Shown: in pieces, positions 1 to 6,497 of the stretch
How the letters are laid out: each line of letters begins with the position of its first letter
How positions within the stretch are numbered: the stretch's first letter is position 1
Assembly: GCA_030158535.1 (NCBI GenBank)
Contig: JAOASV010000176.1
Span: 1 to 9,405, forward strand
DNA length: 9,405 nt
Source: Sediminibacterium sp.
GTDB taxonomy: Bacteria > Bacteroidota > Bacteroidia > Chitinophagales > Chitinophagaceae
Direction of reading: 5' to 3'
Program-made: the position numbers and the translations under genes
Notes under the pieces: generated by a model
Database searches by the model: none
Told to the model about the DNA's origin: nothing
What the model saw: the letters and a program-made list of their open reading frames with translations, nothing else

Positions 1-767
1 CTGAGCCCATGCCTACACTGGCTTCTATGGGTTTTACAGGATCTGCTGCTGCCAGTTTTCCGGGTAATGTACTCGATGTAAATATTGTAAAAAAATACAC
101 CGACAACCGAAATTTTCCAGCCATAGAAAATAGTACGTCTAAGATGGGTGTGCACCTTAGGTTTGGAACCGTAAGCGTACGTGAAATTTTATTACAAGCT
201 CTGCCTTTAAATGAAACGTATGTGAATGAAATTATTTGGCGCGATTTTTACCATGCAATCATGTTTCATTTTCCAAAAGTGGGAAGGGGCGAGTCGTTTA
301 AAAAAGAATACGATTTTATTAAGTGGCGCAATAATGAAAAAGAATTTGAACACTGGTGCAACGGCACTACCGGTTATCCAATTGTGGATGCGGGTATGCG
401 CGAATTAAATGCAACAGGTTTTATGCATAATCGTGTGCGCATGATTACGGCTTCGTTTTTGTGCAAACATTTACTCATAGATTGGCGCTGGGGCGAAGCT
501 TATTTTGCGCAAAAATTACTAGACTTTGATTTAGCATCCAACAATGGTGGATGGCAGTGGGCAAGTAGCAGTGGTTGTGATGCAGCGCCTTATTTTAGGG
601 TGTTTAATCCAACCCTGCAAACCGAGAAATTTGATAAGAACCTTGTGTACATAAAAAAATGGATACCCGAACTAGGTGGTTTCGAGTATCCAAATCCTAT
701 AGTTGTGCATGAAGTGGCGCGTAAACGTGTGTTAGAAACCTACGCAGAAGCGCTCAAATCAAAATAA
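1..767 (+). CDS. phrB: Deoxyribodipyrimidine photolyase, C-terminal part (5' truncated by window edge)
   Basis: This is the FAD-binding catalytic half of a class I cryptochrome/photolyase enzyme, which uses blue light to split UV-induced cyclobutane pyrimidine dimers. The frame is open from base 3 and an internal ATG lies at 9, but that is not the real start. Compared with my memory of E. coli PhrB, residues counted from that ATG line up with E. coli numbering minus 200, so roughly 200 residues (the antenna-binding N-terminal domain) lie outside the window. The electron-transfer tryptophan triad is intact at W106, W159 and W182 (E. coli W306, W359, W382). W77 and W184 match the dimer-contacting tryptophans, and N178 matches the flavin-proximal Asn378. 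The motifs TGYPIVDAGMR, MHNRVRMI and NNGGWQWA are all present. The end is typical for the family. The FKBP gene converges on it with only 4 bases between stop codons. A cryptochrome of related class cannot be fully excluded, but the repair-type residues favour photolyase. Confidence 0.93.
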   Translation, partial: EPMPTLASMGFTGSAAASFPGNVLDVNIVKKYTDNRNFPAIENSTSKMGVHLRFGTVSVREILLQALPLNETYVNEIIWRDFYHAIMFHFPKVGRGESFKKEYDFIKWRNNEKEFEHWCNGTTGYPIVDAGMRELNATGFMHNRVRMITASFLCKHLLIDWRWGEAYFAQKLLDFDLASNNGGWQWASSSGCDAAPYFRVFNPTLQTEKFDKNLVYIKKWIPELGGFEYPNPIVVHEVARKRVLETYAEALKSK

Positions 768-771
768 TATT

Positions 772-1206
772 CTAGATAAAACTAATTAGTTCTACATCAA
801 AAATAAGTGTGCTATTGGCTCCAATTACTGCACTTACCTGACGGTCTCCATATCCTAAATGTGGTGGAATAAAAAAGCGCCATTTGCTACCGGTAGGCAT
901 TAATTGTAATCCTTCGGTCCAACCTTTAATCACCATATTTAATGGGAAAGAAGCAGGCTGTCCTCTTTGTACAGAACTATCAAAAATAGTACCGTCAATT
1001 AATGTTCCATGGTAATGACAAGTTACTTCATTGTGTGCAAGTGGTTTTTCACCAACGCCTACTGTTAATACTTCGTACTGTAAACCAGACTCCAAAGTGG
1101 TTACTTCAGGTCTTGTTTTATTTTGTTCTAAAAAATCTTGACCAGCTTTTAAATTTGCTGCTGCTTTTTCTGCTTTCATTTGTGCTAATTGATCGGCTAC
1201 GCCCAT
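772..1206 (-). CDS. FKBP-type peptidyl-prolyl cis-trans isomerase, cytoplasmic
   Basis: A 144-residue FKBP-fold protein that should catalyse cis-trans isomerisation of prolyl peptide bonds during folding. Residues 1-40 form a charged, probably helical lead with no signal peptide or lipobox, so it is predicted to be cytoplasmic. The FKBP domain spans about 58-142. The residues lining the pocket of human FKBP12 all have counterparts: Y65, F75, D76, F87, V92, I93, W96, Y119 and F136. This suggests an active, drug-binding-competent site. The lead region resembles the FklB/Mip group, but it is too short to be a full dimerisation domain, so I give no symbol. It starts 12 bases after the gcvP stop on the same strand and is probably cotranscribed with it. 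No Shine-Dalgarno is visible; the region before the ATG is A/T-rich, as is usual in Bacteroidetes. Confidence 0.93.
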   Translation of the reverse strand: MGVADQLAQMKAEKAAANLKAGQDFLEQNKTRPEVTTLESGLQYEVLTVGVGEKPLAHNEVTCHYHGTLIDGTIFDSSVQRGQPASFPLNMVIKGWTEGLQLMPTGSKWRFFIPPHLGYGDRQVSAVIGANSTLIFDVELISFI

Positions 1207-1218
1207 TGTTATAAATTT

Positions 1219-4095
1219 TTAATCGTTTGCATAAGAAGAAACTGGTTCGCAGGTGCAAACTAAATTTCTATCTCCGTGTGTGTTGTTAATTCTTGCTACA
1301 GTTGGCCAAAACTTATTGAGTGCCACATATGGTAATGGAAAAGCTGCAGTTTGTCTAGAGTAGCTGTAGTTCCAGGTTTCTGCACATACAACGCTTTGGG
1401 TATGCGGTGCATTTTTTAATGGATTGTTTTGTTTGTCTGATTTACCTGATTCGATGTCTTTGATTTCATGGTAAATCGCAATCATGGCATCACAAAAACG
1501 GTCTAACTCGGCTTTGTCTTCACTCTCTGTTGGCTCAATCATGATGGTGCCAGCTACTGGGAAACTCATGGTTGGTGCGTGGAAACCATAATCAATTAAA
1601 CGCTTCGCAACGTCTTCTGCTTCTACGCCCGCTGTTTGTTTAAACGGTCTTAAGTCAACAATAAATTCATGCGCACAAGTGCCGTTTTTGCCAGTATATA
1701 AAATTGGATAAAACTTTTCTAAGCGCGCTTTCATATAGTTCGCATTTAAAATAGCGTAAGCTGTAGCGTCTTTAATACCCTGCGCGCCTAACATTTTAAT
1801 GTATGCGTAACTAATCAGTAAAATACTTGCAGAACCATACTGCGCAGCACTTACAGCGTATGCAGGATCCCCAGTTTGGTGATGACCTGGTAAAAACGGC
1901 GCAAGTTTATCATTTACACAAATAGGGCCCATGCCAGGTCCACCACCACCGTGTGGGATGGCAAATGTTTTGTGTAAGTTTAAGTGACACACATCGGCAC
2001 CAATCATACCCGGGCTGGTTAAACCAACCTGTGCATTCATGTTCGCACCGTCCATATATACCATACCTCCATTTACATGAATCAGTTCGCAAATGTCTTT
2101 AATGGTTTCTTCAAATACACCATGTGTAGAAGGGTAGGTAACCATTAGTCCACCTAAGGTCTCTTTATACTGTTCTGCTTTTTGTTGTAGATCGTTCATG
2201 TCAATATTACCAGCCTCATCACATTTAACCACTACCACTTTAAAGCCCGCCATTACAGCACTTGCAGGGTTGGTACCGTGCGCGCTGATAGGAATGAGTA
2301 CAATATTACGGTGCTCATTTTTATTTGCTTTATGATATGCACGAATGGTTAAAAGTCCAGCATATTCACCTTGTGCACCACTATTGGGTTGTAAGCTACA
2401 AGCGGTAAATCCAGTTGCTTGACATAAATAATAAGATAACTCTTTTAAGATTTGTTGGTAACCTTCTGTTTGATTGGTTGGAACAAATGGATGTAGTCCA
2501 CCAAATGCCGGCCAACTTACTGGCATCATTTCTGTAGCCGCATTTAATTTCATGGTACAGCTACCAAGTGAAATCATCGACGTATTTAAAGACAGGTCTT
2601 TATTTTCTAAAGATTTAATATAACGCATCATCTGACTTTCAGAGTGGTGCGTATTAAATACAGGGTGTGTTAAATAATCGGTACTTCTTTGTAATCCTTG
2701 TGGGATATGGCTTGCAGTACTTTCGATAGAAGCAGCCGTTAAAGTAGTAGCTGACTTTCCTGTAGTGCTAGCAAACACAGCAAGAATGGCATTTGCATCT
2801 GCAATGCTTGTAGTTTCATCAATGCTTACAATTACTTTTTCATCGGCAGCATAAAAGAAATTGATACCCGCTTTTTCTGCATTTACTTTTAAGCTTGCAG
2901 CATCAACACCACTGATGGTTATCGTGTCAAAGAAAAATTTATTTTGTTGAGAAAGCCCCATGTCGTTTAAACCATTTGCTACAGCAGCTGCCAATTGATG
3001 CACGCGTGATGCAATATTTTTTAAACCTTTAGGTCCATGGTATACTGCATACATAGCAGCCATATTAGCTAGTAATGCTTGCGCGGTACAAATATTTGAA
3101 GTTGCTTTTTCTCTTTTAATATGCTGCTCTCTTGTTTGAAGCGCCATACGTAATGCACGGTTACCCTGCGCATCAATACTTACACCAATTAAACGGCCTG
3201 GCATACCTCTTTTGAAATCATCTTTTGTGGCAAAAAATGCAGCATGTGGTCCGCCAAATCCCATTGGAACGCCAAAACGCTGTGCGCTACCCAGTGCAAT
3301 ATCAGCACCAAGCTCACCAGGAGGTGTTAAAAGCGTAAGGGCTAATAAATCGGTGGCAACAATCACTAAACCATCCACACTGTGCACTTTATCAATAAAC
3401 GCACGTTGATCTTCTACGGCACCATTGCTGTTTGGATATTGAAGCATTGCGCCAAAATAAGTTTCGTCAATGGCAGCGGTTAAAAAATCACCCACTACAA
3501 TTTCTACGCCAATAGGCTCTGCGCGTGTAACGAGTACATCTTTAGTTTGCTTGAAAATATTTTTATCTACAAATAATTTAGGTTTTGTAGCAACATCAGA
3601 TTTGTTGATATGATGAAAAGCAAGTGCCATCGCTTCTGCAGCAGCAGTTGCTTCATCAAGTAATGATGCGTTTGCAATAGGTAAACCAGTAAGGTCGGTA
3701 ACCATCGTTTGAAAATTTAATAAACTTTCTAAACGGCCTTGCGCAATTTCTGCTTGGTAAGGCGTGTACTGTGTATACCATCCTGGATTTTCAAAAATGT
3801 TTCTTAAAATAACACTTGGCGTGATCGTGCCATAATAGCCCTGGCCAATGTAATTTTTGTACACTTTATTTTTAGCGGCAACAGTTTGTAAACTGGTTAA
3901 ATATTCAAACTCCGAAATAGGAGCCGGGATATCCAACAAATGATTGATTTTAATAGCCGCAGGAATTGTTTTATCAATAAGCTGGTCTAATGTGCCAGCA
4001 CCAATCACGTCTAACATGGTTTTGGTGTCTGCTGCATTAGGGCCAATGTGACGACCCGAAAACTCCTGTGCTTGTTGTTCAAATAAGTTTGCCAT
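1219..4095 (-). CDS. gcvP: Glycine dehydrogenase (decarboxylating), glycine cleavage system P-protein
   Basis: The PLP-dependent P-protein of the glycine cleavage system. It decarboxylates glycine and passes the aminomethyl group to the lipoyl arm of the H-protein, feeding C1 units to tetrahydrofolate together with GcvT and Lpd. At 958 residues it is the full-length single-chain form (the E. coli protein is about 957), not the split GcvPA/GcvPB form. The N-terminal half begins with the typical FxxRHIGP-like segment (FSGRHIGP) and carries the NYIGQGYYGT motif. The C-terminal half opens with SLGSCTMKLN (from about residue 509). The PLP lysine is K709 in LHKTFAIPHGGGGPG, with the glycine-rich loop right after. 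The reading frame is intact. The genes for GcvT and GcvH are not in the window; the downstream partner is an FKBP isomerase. The 140-base upstream gap has no room for a tandem glycine riboswitch plus promoter, and I see none. Confidence 0.97.
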   Translation of the reverse strand: MANLFEQQAQEFSGRHIGPNAADTKTMLDVIGAGTLDQLIDKTIPAAIKINHLLDIPAPISEFEYLTSLQTVAAKNKVYKNYIGQGYYGTITPSVILRNIFENPGWYTQYTPYQAEIAQGRLESLLNFQTMVTDLTGLPIANASLLDEATAAAEAMALAFHHINKSDVATKPKLFVDKNIFKQTKDVLVTRAEPIGVEIVVGDFLTAAIDETYFGAMLQYPNSNGAVEDQRAFIDKVHSVDGLVIVATDLLALTLLTPPGELGADIALGSAQRFGVPMGFGGPHAAFFATKDDFKRGMPGRLIGVSIDAQGNRALRMALQTREQHIKREKATSNICTAQALLANMAAMYAVYHGPKGLKNIASRVHQLAAAVANGLNDMGLSQQNKFFFDTITISGVDAASLKVNAEKAGINFFYAADEKVIVSIDETTSIADANAILAVFASTTGKSATTLTAASIESTASHIPQGLQRSTDYLTHPVFNTHHSESQMMRYIKSLENKDLSLNTSMISLGSCTMKLNAATEMMPVSWPAFGGLHPFVPTNQTEGYQQILKELSYYLCQATGFTACSLQPNSGAQGEYAGLLTIRAYHKANKNEHRNIVLIPISAHGTNPASAVMAGFKVVVVKCDEAGNIDMNDLQQKAEQYKETLGGLMVTYPSTHGVFEETIKDICELIHVNGGMVYMDGANMNAQVGLTSPGMIGADVCHLNLHKTFAIPHGGGGPGMGPICVNDKLAPFLPGHHQTGDPAYAVSAAQYGSASILLISYAYIKMLGAQGIKDATAYAILNANYMKARLEKFYPILYTGKNGTCAHEFIVDLRPFKQTAGVEAEDVAKRLIDYGFHAPTMSFPVAGTIMIEPTESEDKAELDRFCDAMIAIYHEIKDIESGKSDKQNNPLKNAPHTQSVVCAETWNYSYSRQTAAFPLPYVALNKFWPTVARINNTHGDRNLVCTCEPVSSYAND

Positions 4096-4139
4096 AAACT
4101 AAATTATAATCGTGTAGTAAAAATTGTCCGTAATGGGCG

Positions 4140-4147
4140 CAAAGGTA
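4140..4147 (-). promoter_or_regulatory. Bacteroidetes-type -7 box for gcvP
   Basis: Read on the minus strand this is TACCTTTG, an exact match to the Bacteroidetes -7 consensus TAnnTTTG. A TTTG lies 14 bases upstream, shorter than the usual spacing to a -33 box, so the -33 element is weak or absent. Transcription would start near 4135 and give a leader of about 40 A/T-rich bases before the ATG at 4095. Confidence 0.5.
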
Positions 4148-4223
4148 CGGGCACAAGGCCTCAAATTGGAGCTTTTGTGGAAGCCGTTGATAAACTGTGG
4201 ATGAAATTCTGCACAAATCGTCC

Positions 4224-4231
4224 TAATCTTG
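4224..4231 (+). promoter_or_regulatory. Possible -7 box for the YkgJ-family gene
   Basis: TAATCTTG matches the TAnnTTTG -7 consensus at all but one fixed position. It ends 4 bases before the ATG at 4236, so the message would be leaderless or nearly so. No TTG or TTTG sits at the normal -33 distance, which keeps confidence low. Confidence 0.35.
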
Positions 4232-4235
4232 TAGT

Positions 4236-4718
4236 ATGAATGAGATTTCACTTGAAAACTGGGAAAAAACAGCCGCCGACCACGAGAAAAAGTACAAGCA
4301 GTTCCTCCAAAAGCCGGATAAAAAGAGTCTTTTAAAGGTCCTCCCAGACCTTCATGATGAAGCTTTTGAAAAAATTGACTGTTTAGACTGTGCAGCCTGC
4401 TGTAAAAACTACTCGCCCCGCTTTAAAGGGCCAGATATCAAACGCATTAGCAAACACGTGGGCATGCGCGAAACGGAGTTTATAGATAAGTATTTGGTAA
4501 TGGATAACGATGGCGATTATGTAGCCAATACAAAGCCATGTCCATTTTTAGGGTCCGATAATTTTTGTAGCATTTACGATAAACGTCCTTCCGATTGTGA
4601 ACGTTTCCCTTACACCGATGAAGACGTGTTTTTTAAACGCCCTGCCATCACTTTAAAAAATGTTACGTTTTGCCCAGCCGTGTTTCATGTATTTGAAAGG
4701 CTCATCGAAAAAAAGTAA
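4236..4718 (+). CDS. YkgJ-family cysteine-cluster protein (putative Zn/Fe-chelating)
   Basis: A 160-residue soluble protein with the UPF0153/YkgJ cysteine pattern. C49, C52, C55 and C56 form a CxxCxxCC cluster (CLDCAACC). They are followed by C102 in KPCPFLG, C111 in FCSIYDKRPSDC, C121 and a late C146. Eight cysteines in this arrangement, with the CSIYDxRPxxCxxFP signature, are what defines the family. Members are thought to bind zinc or an iron-sulfur centre, but the biochemical role is generally unknown, so no function is claimed. The first 45 residues are charged and probably helical, with no signal peptide. The gene stands alone on the plus strand between two minus-strand units. It is divergent from gcvP and converges on rsmG with 2 bases between the stop codons. 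The ATG at 4236 is the first start in frame near the promoter candidate. Confidence 0.85.
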   Translation: MNEISLENWEKTAADHEKKYKQFLQKPDKKSLLKVLPDLHDEAFEKIDCLDCAACCKNYSPRFKGPDIKRISKHVGMRETEFIDKYLVMDNDGDYVANTKPCPFLGSDNFCSIYDKRPSDCERFPYTDEDVFFKRPAITLKNVTFCPAVFHVFERLIEKK

Positions 4719-4726
4719 GCTTACTT
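4713..4726 (-). terminator. 14-base palindrome spanning two convergent stop codons, followed by T7 for rsmG
   Basis: AAGTAAGCTTACTT is a perfect palindrome that contains the TAA stops of both the YkgJ-family gene and rsmG. Read on the minus strand it runs straight into seven Ts, so it can act as a short stem with a U-tract at the end of the glycosyltransferase-rsmG unit. With a 4-base loop the stem is only about 5 A/T-rich pairs, so it would be weak. There is no matching T-run in the plus direction. Confidence 0.35.
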
Positions 4727-5365
4727 GGTAACGTGAAGTATAAATTTTTCCTGAAAATAAGGTTCTGCAAATAAGCGGTACACCGGAATCATTTTTGGTC
4801 TTAACAAACTTTCAAAAATTTCTTGTGCCAAGTCGCCACCTTTCAAACAAATAAGACCATTTGGTATTTCTTGTTTGTGTCCCTTTTTTAATAGGGGTCC
4901 AGCCCACTGCCATAAATCTTTTAATGGGGCAACCGCTCTTGAAACGGCAAAGTCAAATTTTCTATTTTTGATTTCTTCGGCACGGCAGTGTTGCGTGGTT
5001 ACATTGGTGAGACCAACGCCTTCTGCTACGGCTTCTACTACTTTTAATTTTTTAGCAATACTATCTACCAAATGAAACTTTACTTCTGGAAAAAATATAG
5101 CCAGCGGAATGCCCGGAAACCCGCCACCACAACCAATATCAATCACTTCGGTACCTGGTTCAAAATTAGCCATTGCAGCAATGCTTAAAGAGTGCAGCAC
5201 ATGGTGTAAATAAATGCTTTCTATGTCTTTGCGGGACACCACATTGATCTTGCTGTTCCAGTCTTTATAAAGTTCCTCTAACCCTGCAAATTGAGCCGTT
5301 TGCTTGGGGGTAAAGTCACTAAAATACTTTTCAATTAATCCCAATTTTTCCGGGGTGCTTTCCAT
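4721..5365 (-). CDS. rsmG: 16S rRNA (guanine527-N7)-methyltransferase RsmG (GidB)
   Basis: A SAM-dependent methyltransferase that adds N7-methyl to G527 in the 530 loop of 16S rRNA; loss of it is known to give low-level streptomycin resistance. The protein has 214 residues (E. coli about 207). SAM motif I is VIDIGCGGGFPGIP at about 74-87, and the acidic end of strand 2 is D101 in HLVDS. The family signatures YLHHVLHSL (52-60), VSRAVAPL (141-148, with R143) and LKGG (174-177) are all visible. The start overlaps the upstream glycosyltransferase gene by 31 bases. An in-frame TTG seven codons downstream would cut that overlap to 10 bases, but the ATG is preferred because the longer N-terminus is normal for the family. 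It is probably translated from the glycosyltransferase message. Confidence 0.95.
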   Translation of the reverse strand: MESTPEKLGLIEKYFSDFTPKQTAQFAGLEELYKDWNSKINVVSRKDIESIYLHHVLHSLSIAAMANFEPGTEVIDIGCGGGFPGIPLAIFFPEVKFHLVDSIAKKLKVVEAVAEGVGLTNVTTQHCRAEEIKNRKFDFAVSRAVAPLKDLWQWAGPLLKKGHKQEIPNGLICLKGGDLAQEIFESLLRPKMIPVYRLFAEPYFQEKFILHVTK

Positions 5366-6459
5366 ATGGCGGGTAGGGTAAATAAGTAATAAAAAAACAT
5401 AAAAATATCAAATACAATAAAGAGCGGCCAGAGGTCTAGTTCGTTTAATTTTTTCATGCCTTTATAAAATACATAGGCCTGAATTAAAAATCGAACACCA
5501 AATACCGCAAGGCTAATCCACCAACTATAAAAAATGATAGAAACAATAAGTAGTGGATACAATAAAAACTGAGAGGTACTATAAAGACCTAATAACAATT
5601 TATGATTGGATTTATAATAACGACTCGTTGTGTAGTGTCTGTACTTTTGTGCCATCCATTCGTTCCACGTGGATTTTGGCTCACTTAATGTATGGGTATC
5701 AGGGTCAATGCAAACCGCTGTATTGCGCGCTGTTGCTACCTGATTGATAAATAAATCATCATCACCACTAGGTACTTGATTAATAGAAGAGAAGCCTTTG
5801 TTGCGTAAAAAAACTTGTTTTTTATAGCTCAGGTTTCGGCCAACACCCATGTACGGATTGCCGCTTAAAGCATAGGTCAAATACTGTAAAGCAGTGTGGA
5901 ATGTTTCAAAACGAATCAGTTTATTTAAAAAGCCTGGCTTTTTGCGGTATGCGCCATAGCCAAGTACAATTTCGATATTGTCTGTGTAAGCCGCTTGCAT
6001 TTTTTTAATCCAGTGCTCGGTGGCAGGCACACAGTCTGCATCTGTAAGTAATACAATTTCGTATTTCGCACTTTTAATACCCATCGATAAAGGAAACTTT
6101 TTTCCTGCTATCATCTTAGCTTCCTGGGTTAATAAAACGTGGTTGATATTTTTAAAAGCCTTTTTAAATTCATCAACTAGGTACTTGGTATCATCCGTTG
6201 AATTATCATTTACCAGCACTACTTCAAAACTACTTTTATAATCCTGTACCAAAACAGCCGGAAGTGTTTGTACCAAATTGTGCGCTTCATCTCTTGCACA
6301 TATCACCACCGAAACAGCGTGTTCCATTTGCTCCGTAGGCGTTGTTTTTTTATAAAATGCTAAACGAATAAAGAAATAGAGGTAATAAAAGAGTTGAATG
6401 GCTACTACCGAACAAAAAATATAGAAAATAAGGGTCCAAATGATGGGAGCTACGTTCAT
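5335..6459 (-). CDS. Membrane-anchored family 2 glycosyltransferase
   Basis: A 374-residue GT-A fold glycosyltransferase. An N-terminal membrane helix (about 5-33) is followed by a cytoplasmic catalytic domain. That domain holds the nucleotide-binding start VSVVICARDEAHN (49-61), VNDNSTDD (83-90), the metal-binding DAD at 140-142, an acidic GDDD (232-235) where the catalytic base is expected, and QKYRHY (271-276) in the place of the QxxRW motif. Two to three further hydrophobic helices (about 288-310, 312-331 and 344-364) close the protein. The layout resembles processive or polyprenyl-linked envelope glycosyltransferases such as the poly-GlcNAc synthase type, but donor and acceptor cannot be read from sequence. 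It heads a unit with rsmG, which overlaps its last 31 bases. Its ATG lies 5 bases after a consensus -7 box, so its mRNA appears leaderless. Confidence 0.9.
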   Translation of the reverse strand: MNVAPIIWTLIFYIFCSVVAIQLFYYLYFFIRLAFYKKTTPTEQMEHAVSVVICARDEAHNLVQTLPAVLVQDYKSSFEVVLVNDNSTDDTKYLVDEFKKAFKNINHVLLTQEAKMIAGKKFPLSMGIKSAKYEIVLLTDADCVPATEHWIKKMQAAYTDNIEIVLGYGAYRKKPGFLNKLIRFETFHTALQYLTYALSGNPYMGVGRNLSYKKQVFLRNKGFSSINQVPSGDDDLFINQVATARNTAVCIDPDTHTLSEPKSTWNEWMAQKYRHYTTSRYYKSNHKLLLGLYSTSQFLLYPLLIVSIIFYSWWISLAVFGVRFLIQAYVFYKGMKKLNELDLWPLFIVFDIFMFFYYLFTLPAIWKAPRKNWD

Positions 6460-6464
6460 GAGCG

Positions 6465-6472
6465 CAAAAATA
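6465..6472 (-). promoter_or_regulatory. -7 box for the glycosyltransferase-rsmG unit
   Basis: Read on the minus strand this is TATTTTTG, an exact TAnnTTTG match. It ends 5 bases before the ATG at 6459, so transcription should begin at or just before the start codon. No TTG is found at the normal -33 spacing, which would fall near the tgt start region. Confidence 0.55.
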
Positions 6473-6484
6473 GTGGTTTTGTGC

Positions 6485-6492
6485 TACTTTTG
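6485..6492 (+). promoter_or_regulatory. -7 box for the tgt-lptF/G unit
   Basis: TACTTTTG is an exact TAnnTTTG match ending 5 bases before the ATG at 6498, which predicts a leaderless tgt message. It helps decide the tgt start, because the alternative GTG at 6492 lies inside this box. A clear -33 TTG is missing. The box faces away from the minus-strand -7 box at 6465-6472, with 12 bases between them. Confidence 0.55.
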
Positions 6493-6497
6493 TGGCC

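Noticed and set aside
3212..3409. Plus-strand 65-residue open frame inside gcvP
   Set aside because: It lies entirely antisense to a conserved, intact P-protein frame and looks like a by-product of its codon use.
4096..4235. Glycine riboswitch upstream of gcvP
   Set aside because: The predicted leader is only about 40 bases and no paired helices or conserved aptamer core are apparent.
6492..6497. GTG at 6492 as the tgt start
   Set aside because: It sits on the last base of the TACTTTTG -7 box and would need transcription to start further upstream; the ATG two codons later fits the promoter and the family length.
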